Source: a virus. From it: 64,000 bases of DNA. Below are positions 32,273 through 40,682 of the stretch, piece after piece (the first letter of the stretch is position 1; the number at the start of each line of letters is the position of its first letter). The DNA lies in the IMG/VR virus record IMGVR_UViG_3300008261_000001, positions 124,001 to 188,000 of that record. One strand, written 5' to 3'. The translations under genes and the position numbers were made by a program. The notes beneath the pieces were generated by a model that worked only from the letters and a program-made list of their open reading frames with translations, was not told where the DNA came from and ran no database searches.

Positions 32273-33757
32273 ATGTCAAGGTATGGTCGTAGATTGAATC
32301 GTAGGGCTACCTCCGCTATGCCCGGTACTGATAACCTCGGTTGGGACAGCTTCGGTCACCCCGCCTCTTCCGCACAGCCCGAAGTCGATGCTTATGGTTT
32401 CGACGCTGAGTTTGGTGAGGGTGTTCGTAAGGGCCCTTATCGCTCTGGTCCTGCTCCCGCCTCTTATGGTTGGACACCTGATCATCCTGCCGCTAAGGAT
32501 ACTTTAGTTGAGGACTTTGCCTTAACTGAGGATCTTCGTAATGAGAACCTCAAGCTCGCTATGGAGCGTAAGGCGGCTAAGTGTATCCGTATTGCTGAGT
32601 CTCGTCTTGGCAAGAAGGCTTCTCCCCGTGAGATCGAGGAACTAGCCCTTCGTTTTATGGATCTCCCCAATCACACCATCAACGCTCGCGTTGCTTCTCT
32701 CTCTCGTAGGGCAGACAATGCAGTGCAAGTGAACACTGGCTATGATCAGGGTCTCGACTTCACAGGTCCTTTCAACGCAGAGGACGAGCTAGTCGCTGAC
32801 GATATGTGGGCAGACGACCTTGAGGCTGATGAGCTTGAGGCACATGGCATCTCTGACGAGTACGACTTCGACATGGACGGCATGGTATCGAGTGAGGAGT
32901 GGGGTGGCTCTGAGAGCGTGTTCGACTCTATGGACAGCGATGCAGACGGTTTCCTCGACCATGAGGAGATGTCGATGGGTCTTGGTGAGTCTTTTGCGGA
33001 AGACATGATGGGTTCACGCATGGCTTCAAGGCGTGTTCGTGCTCAAGAGACCACCGCTGCTGATTTACTTGCTGAGGAGCTTGCAATGCTCAAGGCGGCT
33101 AACGCTCGCCTCGCTCGTCAAGTCCGTAAGTTAGCGGACAACACCACACAGCAGAACACAGGCTACACTGTCGAAGACTTCTCTGAGAAGATTGAGACCA
33201 AGCCTGAGTTTGAAGAGGGTATGGGCGAGCCTACCCCTCGCCTTGCAAGTCGTAAGCCTAGCCTCAATCGTCTTGCTACTGCTCTTTCCGAGTACATGGC
33301 AGATCAAAATGATCCTCGTGCCTTCTATAGCAAGCCCTCTGAGAAGAAGGCTGACTTCATGGCTGACGAGATGGCTGAACTCATGGCTGAACTTGAGGAG
33401 ACCTCGGGTGAGGATGTCATGGGCTTAGACTCAAGCGAGGCTCAAGCGTCTGCAATGGATCCCAAGCTCGCCCGCATTTTCCAAGCCGCTGACGAGGCTG
33501 AGGAAGAGGCTGAGGAAGAGGCTCCTGAGGAAGAGGCTGAAGAGGAAGAGGTCAAGATGACCGATGACGAGGAGGAGGAAGAAGAGAAGCCTGCTCCTAA
33601 GAAGTCTGAGGCTAAGAAGGCTTCCTATCGTCCTAAGGCACCTGCTCGCCAAGCGTCTGTGAAGACCCTCGGCAACATCAGTCGTGAGGCATCAGCTTCC
33701 GATGAGCTTTCCAAGCTCTGGGAGACTGCTCCTGATGTGAGCAAGTTCTTTAACTGA
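32273..33757 (+). CDS. scaffold-like acidic protein with two EF-hand loops (494 aa)
   Basis: Start ATG 32273 with GAAAGGAAAT upstream. Two canonical EF-hand loops: D198-F-D-M-D-G-M-V-S-S-E-E209 and D221-S-D-A-D-G-F-L-D-H-E-E232, both with D1, D3, D5, G6 and E12, which should bind Ca2+. Residues ~390-455 are extremely Glu-rich and the C-terminus is basic then helical (SDELSKLWETAPDVSKFF), as in scaffold proteins that touch the capsid protein. Position between protease and capsid genes supports a scaffold or core role. Codons are C-rich, suggesting high expression. Confidence 0.65.
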   Translation: MSRYGRRLNRRATSAMPGTDNLGWDSFGHPASSAQPEVDAYGFDAEFGEGVRKGPYRSGPAPASYGWTPDHPAAKDTLVEDFALTEDLRNENLKLAMERKAAKCIRIAESRLGKKASPREIEELALRFMDLPNHTINARVASLSRRADNAVQVNTGYDQGLDFTGPFNAEDELVADDMWADDLEADELEAHGISDEYDFDMDGMVSSEEWGGSESVFDSMDSDADGFLDHEEMSMGLGESFAEDMMGSRMASRRVRAQETTAADLLAEELAMLKAANARLARQVRKLADNTTQQNTGYTVEDFSEKIETKPEFEEGMGEPTPRLASRKPSLNRLATALSEYMADQNDPRAFYSKPSEKKADFMADEMAELMAELEETSGEDVMGLDSSEAQASAMDPKLARIFQAADEAEEEAEEEAPEEEAEEEEVKMTDDEEEEEEKPAPKKSEAKKASYRPKAPARQASVKTLGNISREASASDELSKLWETAPDVSKFFN

Positions 33758-33784
33758 TAGTTTCCAATAGGGTGTAATAGTTCT

Positions 33785-33839
33785 TTTATACCCTAACGCA
33801 TAATACACAAACCTAACTTGGGGCGGTTCATGGTGAACC
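33785..33839 (+). promoter_or_regulatory. TTTATA box and leader hairpin before the decoration-like gene
   Basis: TTTATA (33785-33790) and, 34 nt on, GGTTCA-TGG-TGAACC (33825-33839), inside a 146-nt intergenic leader. The longer leader differs from the compact ones elsewhere. Confidence 0.45.
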
Positions 33840-33903
33840 ACCTCTTAAATACAACACACTACTTCCTTGAAAACAGGGAGTACGAGAACATAGGAAAATA
33901 ACT

Positions 33904-34509
33904 ATGGCTCTACTTGGACAAGCTAGTGGTGGTTTTACTGAGTCAAGCTCGGCTCTCCGTATCCTCCATGTTGGTGTTCGTAACACCATCGGGCAGCTTA
34001 CGGCAGACAGCTTTACACAGGTGAACCCCCCCAATCCTAACGCTGTTGCAGGTGCGTCTGCCACACAAGCTCCCGGTCTTTTGACTAGCGTGTTTGGTGT
34101 ACTCAGCGGCTCTATCGCCTTCACCCGTGGTGACGAGGGTGCTTCCTTCCACGGTGGTCCTACAGCAGAGGCTGGTCGTGCTCATGCGGAGCGTGTACTA
34201 GGCGTTTATATCAATAACGCTGTTGGTAACGCTTTTGAGAATCAGCCTGGCGTAGCCTCAAACCGTGGTCCTTATGTATCCGCTCAAGGTGCATATGGCA
34301 ACCGTCTTTACGAGACTCGTGACATTGACGGTGGTGGTGCTCTCACCACCGCTTATGCACCTGGCGTAGCTCTCGTAGCTTCCGTTAACGGATACCTCAC
34401 CACCTCGGTGGATGCGGCTCACGATCACACGGACGACACCCTCATCGGCATTGTAACCATCGCTCCCGACTCCAACGATGATGAGTTGGTTTACGATCAG
34501 CGTATCTAA
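33904..34509 (+). CDS. possible head decoration protein (201 aa)
   Basis: Lies between the scaffold-like and major capsid genes. Gly/Ala/Thr-rich and strand-rich sequence with no charged helix (SVFGVLSGSIAFTRGDEGAS, VALVASVNGYLTTSVD) fits a beta-fold head-stabilising or decoration protein. C-rich codons suggest abundant product. AGGAAAAT precedes the ATG. Decoration proteins often sit here, but no specific family motif is recognised. Confidence 0.5.
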   Translation: MALLGQASGGFTESSSALRILHVGVRNTIGQLTADSFTQVNPPNPNAVAGASATQAPGLLTSVFGVLSGSIAFTRGDEGASFHGGPTAEAGRAHAERVLGVYINNAVGNAFENQPGVASNRGPYVSAQGAYGNRLYETRDIDGGGALTTAYAPGVALVASVNGYLTTSVDAAHDHTDDTLIGIVTIAPDSNDDELVYDQRI

Positions 34510-34530
34510 TAGAAGGATAGGAGCAATAAA

Positions 34531-35409
34531 ATGAGCAATACCGTAGATAATGCAGTCAAGCAGAAGATCATTAGCGACTACATCAAGACCCCTCAAGGTC
34601 GTGCTAAGTTAGCCGCTTCGATGACTCAGCCTTTGCGTCTCCGCAGAGACTACACCTCTGTCGGTCGCAAGACTTTCCTTGTTGAGCAGTTGCCCGATGG
34701 TGCTCTGCCCATCTATGACAAGGATCCCGATGTGACCGCGTTCGTGGTTGGTGAAGAGGGTCAGAACATCCTCGCTATCACCAAGCCCCGCCGTGTGATC
34801 TTCCCCTTGTTCGAGATTGCCTCGAACCCTGAGATCCCCTTAACTCAGATTAAGGAGAGGCGTTTCGACCTCATCGAAAGGGCTCAGGATCTCGCAAGGG
34901 CTCAGATCCAAGCCGCTGAGGATGAGCGTGTATTCGCTATCCTTGACGCTGTGGCAACACAGGGCTTCGACAGCCTCCCTGGTCAGACCAACGCTGACAT
35001 CCCTGTCATCGCTCCCCTCAATGGTGCGGTGCTTGCGGATGCGTTCTCGCTCATCGAGCGTCACGACCTTCGCGTAGCTCGCGTGTTCATGAACGCTCGT
35101 GACTATGCAGACATCAGAAAGTTCGGTCGTGACATCCTCGACATCGAGAGCCAAGCGGCACTCTTAAAGACAGGTCTACAGGCTACCCTTTGGGGCTCTC
35201 AGATCATCACCTCACGCCTCGTGCCTGTTGGTACGGTGTATGTGTGCTGTGAGCCTGAGATGTTCGGTCGTATCCCTGTTCGTACAGAGCTTACCGTTCT
35301 CTCAGCGGACGATCCTAAGGCTCGTACCATCGGCTTCTCCGTGTTCGAGAACCTCGGTATCGGTGCATACAACCCCCGTGGTCTTGCCCGTCTCACCGTG
35401 ACCCGCTAA
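34531..35409 (+). CDS. major capsid protein (HK97 fold)
   Basis: 292 residues. Opening PLRLRRDYTSVGRKTFLVEQL, a central helix (DLIERAQDLARAQIQAAEDE), HDLRVARVFMNARDYADIRKF and the C-terminal YVCCEPEMFGRIPVRTELTV region fit capsid proteins of large myoviruses, with an E-loop near 50-90 and a P-domain spine helix. The codon style is the most optimised of the virion genes. GATAGGAGCAATAAA precedes ATG. A strong hairpin follows the gene. Confidence 0.85.
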   Translation: MSNTVDNAVKQKIISDYIKTPQGRAKLAASMTQPLRLRRDYTSVGRKTFLVEQLPDGALPIYDKDPDVTAFVVGEEGQNILAITKPRRVIFPLFEIASNPEIPLTQIKERRFDLIERAQDLARAQIQAAEDERVFAILDAVATQGFDSLPGQTNADIPVIAPLNGAVLADAFSLIERHDLRVARVFMNARDYADIRKFGRDILDIESQAALLKTGLQATLWGSQIITSRLVPVGTVYVCCEPEMFGRIPVRTELTVLSADDPKARTIGFSVFENLGIGAYNPRGLARLTVTR

Positions 35410-35460
35410 GGGTAGCTGATTACTATCCCCTCGGTGCGTAGAGGGGCATAGTTAAGGCTA

Positions 35461-35519
35461 ACTAGAGCCTCTATTGAACCACCCATCCAAAAATGGAAAG
35501 GTTCGGTAGAGGCTCTAGT
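35461..35519 (+). terminator. strong hairpin after the capsid gene
   Basis: ACTAGAGCCTCTA (35461-35473) pairs perfectly with TAGAGGCTCTAGT (35507-35519), with GAACC/GGTTC and CCAT/ATGG nested inside. No T-run follows, so it may be a terminator, a processing site or a stabiliser of the capsid mRNA. Confidence 0.55.
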
Positions 35520-35533
35520 GCTTTAATAGGTTA

Positions 35534-35590
35534 TTTATACTCCGAGATAGGGGATAGGTTTTAACCCTTAACCCAACCCCTATCACGGAG
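35534..35590 (+). promoter_or_regulatory. TTTATA box and leader hairpin
   Basis: TTTATA (35534-35539), then CTCCGAGATAGGGG against CCCCTATCACGGAG. The loop carries GGTTTTAACCC. GGAG of the 3' arm is the ribosome-binding site. Homologous to the leaders at 25748 and 26403. Confidence 0.65.
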
Positions 35591-35598
35591 TAATGAAG

Positions 35599-36261
35599 AT
35601 GATAAGATCAGCCAGTCTATCGCAAGAAGATCAAAGAGTGATTCAACTCTTTACCTATAGAGAAAAAGGTCAATCCAAAAGCATGAACTCTACGGGGGAT
35701 CGTTTAGATGGACCAGGACCAGAACTAAAGGGGGTTGCATTTTGGGAAAACGACCAAATTTGGTTTGTGGAAAAGGGATCTAGAACAGGACAACAAATCC
35801 ACAAATTGATTAAAAAGTTGAACCCTTATCCAGAGGTTTTGGGTGGTTATAAAAAGGAAGCACCCATGTTGGTTATGAGAAGATCAGCAAGCGAAGTATT
35901 AAGAAGTCTAGAGCAGAGAGTCGCATCCCTTGAGGCACAAGCGGCTCGCCTTGTTCTGCCTAGCAGGGCTAGGATGAAGGGCAAGAGGGTCGGTAAGAAA
36001 GACTTATCCGATTTGCTTATGGAGTTTATCAGTTCTGAGTACATGAGCGGGGGAGACGAGTTCTCTAGCTTTAACTTAGATGGCGATAAGTTCTCATTTC
36101 AGATCATGACAGACGATGGGGACGAGACTTTTTGGGCGGGCAAAATCATCGACAGAGGTGTTGCTCAGTCCGCACTCCTTAGCCAAGACAGCTATGCCCT
36201 AGAGGACGCTGTGATGGTTAAGCGTGATAGAAACCGAGACAGCGGTTTCGGTTATCGCTGA
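35599..36261 (+). CDS. tagged virion-type protein with the tag placed internally (220 aa)
   Basis: ATG 35599 aligns with the start of other tagged genes (GGAGTAATGAAG then ATG). The first residues MIRSASLSQEDQ are followed by ~80 unrelated residues (VAFWENDQIWFVEKGSRTG). The tag then appears inside: MRRSASEVLRSLEQRVASLE at about 94-113. An internal AAGGAAG before ATG codons near 35866-35875 could start a shorter tagged product of ~130 residues. It looks like insertion of a domain between leader and tag, or two merged genes. Body function unknown. Confidence 0.65.
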   Translation: MIRSASLSQEDQRVIQLFTYREKGQSKSMNSTGDRLDGPGPELKGVAFWENDQIWFVEKGSRTGQQIHKLIKKLNPYPEVLGGYKKEAPMLVMRRSASEVLRSLEQRVASLEAQAARLVLPSRARMKGKRVGKKDLSDLLMEFISSEYMSGGDEFSSFNLDGDKFSFQIMTDDGDETFWAGKIIDRGVAQSALLSQDSYALEDAVMVKRDRNRDSGFGYR

Positions 36262-36296
36262 ATAGGTTCTAACCCCTACTCATTGGAGTAATGAAT

Positions 36297-36686
36297 ATGA
36301 GAACTGCAAGCGAAGTATTAAGAAGTCTAGAGGCTCGTATTGCTCGCCTCGAAAGTCGCACCGCAGGTGCGACCAATAAGACTGCTAATGAGATAGCCAC
36401 TACTATCCTTCAACAGCTTGGTGGTAGTCGCAAGTTGCAGATGATGATTGGTCTCAAGCAAGTCATTAGTGATCCTCTAGGTGTCACGCTAGTGTTCCCT
36501 TTGCCTTCACATGAGGGTGCTGTAAATCGTGTCCGTATCACTCTTAATGGGCTTGATCTTTATGATATGGATTTTATCCGTACTAGAGGTACTAGCCAAA
36601 AGGTGGTTAAAGAGTTTGATAATGTCTATGCAGAGGACTTGAAGAGTATGTTTGAGAAAGGGACAGGTCTTTACATTAGGTTCTAA
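36297..36686 (+). CDS. tagged virion-type protein (129 aa)
   Basis: Tag MRTASEVLRSLEARIARLE, then SRTAGATNKTANEIAT. Body ~95 residues, strand-rich (GVTLVFPLPSHEGAVNRVRITLNG). ATG 36297 is chosen to align with the other tagged genes; an ATG two codons earlier is within the same leader. It has only a short leader (CTACTCATTGGAGTAATG) and no TTTATA box, so it is probably read from the previous promoter. Overlaps the convergent gene at 36683 by 4 nt. Confidence 0.7.
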   Translation: MRTASEVLRSLEARIARLESRTAGATNKTANEIATTILQQLGGSRKLQMMIGLKQVISDPLGVTLVFPLPSHEGAVNRVRITLNGLDLYDMDFIRTRGTSQKVVKEFDNVYAEDLKSMFEKGTGLYIRF

Positions 36687-37144
36687 CCCCACACATACTC
36701 TAAGCCAGCTTCAACATCGGTGAAGTGGTGCTTGTAGTGGGAATAATCCTTTTCTAAGAGCTTAGACCTATGTGACCGATGGATAGCCTCCTTACCCCAC
36801 CAAGTGGGAGGCGACTTATCCGTATTGATGTTTATAAGCCTCCATGCTTCAAACCGAGGGAGCATGGTGTCTTTATAGCCCCGACTTATCCATTCTTTAC
36901 ATACGGCTTCAGCGTAGAGACAGAGAAACCACTCGTGTCCCTTCCACATGAGGACAGCAGGATGGCTTACCCAACCCCTCTTACGGAGAACACCATTTTT
37001 ATCCGTGATGTAAAGGTTTCCATTTTGGAGGCTTTCGAGGGTGTTGAGTATTTGCCAAGCCTCGACCCTTTGCTTACCGAGCCTCTTTTGATCGAGGGTC
37101 TTGGGTATAGCTTCTAAGTCGGCATACGGTACAAAAGTCTGCAT
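36683..37144 (-). CDS. pyrimidine-dimer DNA glycosylase-like protein (MSMEG_6728/Pyr_excise type)
   Basis: 153 residues. MQTFVPYADLEAIPKTLDQK, then RLGKQRVEAWQILNTLE, GWVSHPAVLMWKGHEWFLCL and EWISRGY match the family motif order (TF-P, LDxKRLGKQRVEA, GWxxHPAxxMWxG, EWxxRG). The family is grouped with T4 endonuclease V, which excises UV-induced pyrimidine dimers; many members are uncharacterised. It is the only leftward gene in this stretch, so it is separately expressed. Confidence 0.75.
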   Translation of the reverse strand: MQTFVPYADLEAIPKTLDQKRLGKQRVEAWQILNTLESLQNGNLYITDKNGVLRKRGWVSHPAVLMWKGHEWFLCLYAEAVCKEWISRGYKDTMLPRFEAWRLININTDKSPPTWWGKEAIHRSHRSKLLEKDYSHYKHHFTDVEAGLEYVWG

Positions 37145-37214
37145 TTTAAATCCTTTATAAGAGAAAGCAATCGTGTTCTAACCCCTCCAACCTCGCCACA
37201 TTATAGGAATCCTT

Positions 37215-37391
37215 ATGATGTCCATAATAGCTTGGGCGTTGATAATCGTGCATTCGATTTGGATCTTCGCTATGGTGTCTGTAGCCCTAGATAGAAACAT
37301 GAGTGACGACACCGAGCCTGGAATGATTATTGGCTCGCTTGCGGTGTACTTCTTACATTGGTACTTGTTCTTGTATTGCCCTGTATTGTAA
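37215..37391 (+). CDS. small two-pass membrane protein (58 aa)
   Basis: ATG 37215 (or 37218) after TAGGAAT. Residues 3-24 (SIIAWALIIVHSIWIFAMVS) and 37-56 (MIIGSLAVYFLHWYLFLYC) are hydrophobic helices joined by a charged loop (ALDRNMSDDTEPG). It could be a holin or other membrane effector; nothing more specific can be said. Confidence 0.6.
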   Translation: MMSIIAWALIIVHSIWIFAMVSVALDRNMSDDTEPGMIIGSLAVYFLHWYLFLYCPVL

Positions 37392-37401
37392 GGCGAAGGT
37401 G

Positions 37402-37734
37402 ATGGTTCAGAAGGTTCTCCAATACACCATAGGCTCTGATATGTTAGAGGCATATAAAGATGGGTCTTTAAGGGTTAACGGAGACACTTATCTGTCCATA
37501 AGAGACTATGAGTCTAAAAATGGATTAATATTAGAGAAGACTTATCCATTTTGGCTTGTTGTTAACATGAAGAGGATGTTGGGTTGGAGGCTTCTGTGTA
37601 GGGGAGGTGTGTATTACGAACAGGCGTTTAAGGACTACTACAAAATACAAGACGGTTCTTTCTTACCATGTAAGAAGCCAAAAGGTGCTGTAGAGGTCGC
37701 ATGGGATCGACACCCATTTAAGGCAGATTTTTAG
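37402..37734 (+). CDS. hypothetical protein (110 aa)
   Basis: Start ATG 37402 with GCGAAGG upstream, 10 nt after the previous stop. Sequence MVQKVLQYTIGSDMLEAYKD continues with mixed strands and helices (TYPFWLVVNMKRMLGWRLL) and ends AVEVAWDRHPFKADF. No signal peptide, no named family. Confidence 0.6.
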   Translation: MVQKVLQYTIGSDMLEAYKDGSLRVNGDTYLSIRDYESKNGLILEKTYPFWLVVNMKRMLGWRLLCRGGVYYEQAFKDYYKIQDGSFLPCKKPKGAVEVAWDRHPFKADF

Positions 37735-37778
37735 TGTTTTTATAGAGTGGTTTATCCATACAGAAATGGAAAAAAGAG

Positions 37779-38066
37779 ATGTTTTCACAATCCCACACGA
37801 ACTTCCCCTCTAGTTGGGTTTATGCGTTTTTTATTTTGGTTCTTGTTCTAACCTCTATCGGTTTGTTTTTATCGAAAACCACCTTGAATGTTGTCGTGTG
37901 TCATGATGCTAGGGGTTTATTATTTGTAGGGCATAAGAACTCTTATGTTAGTTTACTGAGCAATGGTTTTATTCCAACCAATGCGGTCTGTTCAGAGAAG
38001 TCTATAACGAGAAGTGATTGGGATTTTCTTTCCAAAACCCTTAGGGCAAAACCCCATGAGGATTAA
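37779..38066 (+). CDS. hypothetical single-pass membrane protein (95 aa)
   Basis: A TTTATA box lies ~40 nt upstream. A hydrophobic segment at 13-33 (WVYAFFILVLVLTSIGLFLS) precedes a ~60-residue domain with two Cys (VVVCHDARG, AVCSEKS), probably outside the cytoplasm. Stop is 3 nt before the next gene. No recognised family. Confidence 0.6.
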   Translation: MFSQSHTNFPSSWVYAFFILVLVLTSIGLFLSKTTLNVVVCHDARGLLFVGHKNSYVSLLSNGFIPTNAVCSEKSITRSDWDFLSKTLRAKPHED

Positions 38067-38069
38067 GAG

Positions 38070-38612
38070 ATGAGCAAGAGAGCGGATAGGATAAAAGAGA
38101 AGGTTCCTTTATTGGGTGTCTTAGCTTATTACGGATATGGTGTCGGTAGTTCATCGGATACTGAGTATCAGTTCCGTTGTGACTTACATGGTGATGGATC
38201 GGACAATGCACCTAGTGCAAGAGTCTATCCGTCAACGAACACTTGGTACTGCTTTGCCTGTGGAAAGATCCGAGACTCTATTTCTACGGTTATGGAAAAA
38301 GAGGGTTTAGATTTCTCTAGTGCTTGTAAGGCGTTGGAGTTGAAGTTCGGTTTGCCCGTGTGGACTTGGCAAGAAAAAGACCCCTTCGAGGAAACAGATG
38401 GGGGTGTTTCCAATGAGCAGAGTGACCTTGATCTTCTCAAAAAGCGGATAGGTCTAAAGCTATCTGATTTGATTAAGGCGAGGGTATTATCTAAAGAGCA
38501 GAGCCTCAAGTATTGGGAGGCTTACTCTATGTTGGAAACATTGGATAAAACCACCGAGGCTCAATGGATGAGGCTCTACTACTCGCTACAAGGGGCTGTG
38601 ACCCCTAAATAG
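38070..38612 (+). CDS. DnaG/CHC2-type zinc-finger protein without primase domain (180 aa)
   Basis: A CHC2-like zinc-binding domain is at 12-90: C37-D-L-H40 and C61-F-A-C64 (FRCDLHGDG ... WYCFACGK), as in the N-terminal domain of DnaG primases. The TOPRIM catalytic domain is missing; the rest is helical and charged. It could help primer-site recognition alongside a primase elsewhere, or be a split or decayed primase. AAGAG precedes ATG. Confidence 0.75.
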   Translation: MSKRADRIKEKVPLLGVLAYYGYGVGSSSDTEYQFRCDLHGDGSDNAPSARVYPSTNTWYCFACGKIRDSISTVMEKEGLDFSSACKALELKFGLPVWTWQEKDPFEETDGGVSNEQSDLDLLKKRIGLKLSDLIKARVLSKEQSLKYWEAYSMLETLDKTTEAQWMRLYYSLQGAVTPK

Positions 38613-38622
38613 GGGATTGGAA

Positions 38623-38949
38623 ATGATAGAAGAACCTGATGGTGATGCTCTACTACATATGCTCAAACAGCTACTGATCGCCCTTGTGGGTAAAGACCCA
38701 ACAGACGAGCAAGTTATTCGTTTTTGGTTTCATCTTGGACACACCATCGGCATCGGCAATATCTTTCCTTACATGAAAGTTGTCGTGACTCCAGACCCAG
38801 AGCGTTCAGAAGACGACAATGCAGTGGTTGCCCTATTAGCTAGTCCATCAGAAGCCCTCGTAGAAGTTCTCTCCAGCCAAACCGTCTTTAAAGAGCGTGT
38901 AATGGATATCGTCTTAGAAGATTACAGGACTCAACGCAATAAGCTCTAG
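38623..38949 (+). CDS. hypothetical protein (108 aa)
   Basis: ATG 38623 after AGGGGATTGGAA; a TTG two codons earlier is less likely. It is helical and acidic (MIEEPDGDALLHMLKQLLIA) with an FWFHLGHTIGIGN segment. 10 nt after the previous gene, so co-transcribed. No recognised family. Confidence 0.55.
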   Translation: MIEEPDGDALLHMLKQLLIALVGKDPTDEQVIRFWFHLGHTIGIGNIFPYMKVVVTPDPERSEDDNAVVALLASPSEALVEVLSSQTVFKERVMDIVLEDYRTQRNKL

Positions 38950-38961
38950 GGTTTCTTATCC

Positions 38962-39384
38962 ATGATGTTCAGAAGAGATGGCATGGTGTTCGTCACTTTT
39001 ACGGATAGTGTGTGGCAGAACCCCAAGTTCGCTCGCATACTGCCCACTAGCTCATCTTGGGGCATCTACGAGGCTTTATCCAATGACCCACTGTGGATAA
39101 GATTAATACCCCAAGTGTCTCTTGAGATATTGGATAGATCACACAGAGGCGATTGTACTCCCTTAATGAACTCAGGCGTGAGAGAGCCTTACGGATGTCT
39201 CAAGCTCTTGAATATCCCCAAGCCCTGTGCTGAGAAAAAAATCTGCCTCACACATAAGGATAACCTGTGTGTCTTAGGGCATAAAAATATGCCCGATTGT
39301 TTTGTACCCCAAGCAGATACCCTTATCACCCCTCTTATCAAAGCGTGGTATGATGGTTATCGGATAGTCCGCGAAGCCGATTAG
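38962..39384 (+). CDS. hypothetical Cys-rich protein (140 aa)
   Basis: Starts at ATG 38962 or 38965 with a weak ribosome-binding site. Six Cys residues in the second half (DCTPL, GCLKL, KPCAEKKICL, LCVLGH, DCFVPQ) suggest metal binding. N-terminal MVFVTFTDSVWQNPKFARI. No named family. Confidence 0.55.
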   Translation: MMFRRDGMVFVTFTDSVWQNPKFARILPTSSSWGIYEALSNDPLWIRLIPQVSLEILDRSHRGDCTPLMNSGVREPYGCLKLLNIPKPCAEKKICLTHKDNLCVLGHKNMPDCFVPQADTLITPLIKAWYDGYRIVREAD

Positions 39385-39449
39385 TTTTAAGGGTTCTATG
39401 AGCCTATCACTATAGACACGCACCCCCTTCTTTGAGAGAGAGGTCACAC

Positions 39450-40100
39450 ATGAGAAATCTAATGTCACGCCCAACAGCTAGACGGGTCTATATGGACGAG
39501 AGTATTGAAGCTCTGTCTCCTAATATGAGTGACAGCAAGGATTATTATGGAGACCTTACAACTGCGGAAAACCACATTTACTTCTATCAAGAGGTGACCC
39601 CCAAGACCATCATGAAGCTTGGGCTTGCCATCAAGTCCATCGAACAACAGCTTATAAACCTCGCCACCAATCTGAGCTTATCCCAAGTCCCAGCTATCCA
39701 TTTACACATAAACTCAGGTGGTGGCTGTGCCTTTAGCGGTCTTGCAGGTGCAGGACATATCCTTAACTCTCAAATCCCCGTCTTCACCTATGTAGAGGGA
39801 AATGCCGCTTCAGCCGCCACGATCATGTCGTGTGTTGGTGCGAAGCGTTTCATCACCGAACATAGCTTCATGCTTATCCACCAAGTAAGTACAGACTTCT
39901 GGGGCACCTATGAAAATCTTAAAGATGAAAAAGAGTCGATGGATGCACTCATGGATATGGTGTCTAGCATCTACTTGAAGCACACAGGACTGAAAAAGAA
40001 ACAGCTCAAGGCGTTGCTCAAGCGGGACTTATTCCTTAACGCTGAGTCTTGCCTTGAGCTGGGTCTTGTCGATGAGGTTATGAACTTCGAGAGGGTCTAG
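39450..40100 (+). CDS. ClpP-like serine protease
   Basis: 216 residues. LHINSGGG (oxyanion region), GNAASAATIMS with nucleophile S121, MLIHQ with H144 and KRDLFLNAES with D193 complete the ClpP triad in normal order. ClpP normally pairs with an AAA+ unfoldase; phage versions can act in head maturation or host takeover. A different prohead protease is already present at 30859. Start ATG 39450 has GAGAGAGG upstream; a TTG 18 nt earlier is rejected. Confidence 0.85.
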   Translation: MRNLMSRPTARRVYMDESIEALSPNMSDSKDYYGDLTTAENHIYFYQEVTPKTIMKLGLAIKSIEQQLINLATNLSLSQVPAIHLHINSGGGCAFSGLAGAGHILNSQIPVFTYVEGNAASAATIMSCVGAKRFITEHSFMLIHQVSTDFWGTYENLKDEKESMDALMDMVSSIYLKHTGLKKKQLKALLKRDLFLNAESCLELGLVDEVMNFERV

Positions 40101-40115
40101 CCCTCTATCCCCCTC

Positions 40116-40631
40116 TTAGGGGAGGGTCTCCACCATCTCCCACGAGACCACAGGGATTGAGATCCACTCCGCGAAGTGGAGGTTCTGCTTCACCACATCC
40201 TTGAGGGCGGTGAGGTACTCCTTGTGCTTCTCCGCAGGGGGGTTGTTGGGGTCGAGAGGCTTCTTGCTGATGACAAGCCCCTTCACATAGTACTGCTTGG
40301 TCTTGTCGTTGATGTAGACCCCTTGAGCGATGAGGCGGAGGGGCTCTTCTTTCTTAGCCCTGGGGTTTCCGTTGGGGCTGATGGAGTCGGTGATGGAGGT
40401 GTAGATGCCCACACAGGGCTGGCCTCCACCGAAGATAGCCGCGTCCACCTCTTGGGGGGTGGCGTTCTCAAAGCCCTTCACAGAGCGGACGAGATTGGTG
40501 GCGGTGGTGAGGTCGAGGCGGCGGGTAAAGCTGTCGATCTTGTTGAAGTTCTGGATGAGGCAGTCGCGGTAGCTGACCTCAGGGTTGAAGATGTAGGTGT
40601 TGTTGTTGCTCTTGGCGATGATGTATGCCAT
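40116..40631 (-). CDS. hypothetical accessory protein, paralogue of the gene at 43801 (171 aa)
   Basis: The second half (IAQGVYINDKTKQYYVKGLV, then KHKEYLTALKDVVKQNLHFA and EWISIPVVSWE) parallels the 43801 product (VSGVVIHKTTGEIHIRGIIV, RKVDSGLHVRIKNF, KWRQYALPASVE): same order of a strand pair, a Lys-rich helix and a W-x5-P-x3-E ending. Neither has a known family. C-rich codons and promoter copy D upstream suggest strong, probably early expression. Ribosome-binding site AAAGGGC lies ~8 nt before ATG. Confidence 0.75.
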   Translation of the reverse strand: MAYIIAKSNNNTYIFNPEVSYRDCLIQNFNKIDSFTRRLDLTTATNLVRSVKGFENATPQEVDAAIFGGGQPCVGIYTSITDSISPNGNPRAKKEEPLRLIAQGVYINDKTKQYYVKGLVISKKPLDPNNPPAEKHKEYLTALKDVVKQNLHFAEWISIPVVSWEMVETLP

Positions 40632-40682
40632 CTGTCGAAGCCCTTTCTCTAGGCGGTGTTTTTATCTGTCTCTGTCTGCTGT

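Noticed and set aside
32533-32720. Attachment site or transposon ends near the head genes
   Set aside because: No integrase, transposase or flanking target-site duplications were found anywhere in the window; the phage looks lytic from what is visible.
39678-39705. TATCCCAA inside the ClpP-like gene as a tenth copy of the bipartite promoter
   Set aside because: 14 nt further on the sequence is TTTACAC rather than C/TATTA, and it lies inside a coding region with no suitable gene start nearby.
40176-40652. A rightward Val/Leu/Glu-rich 158-residue open frame
   Set aside because: Antisense shadow of the leftward gene 40116-40631, which has the promoter element, ribosome-binding site and a plausible protein.
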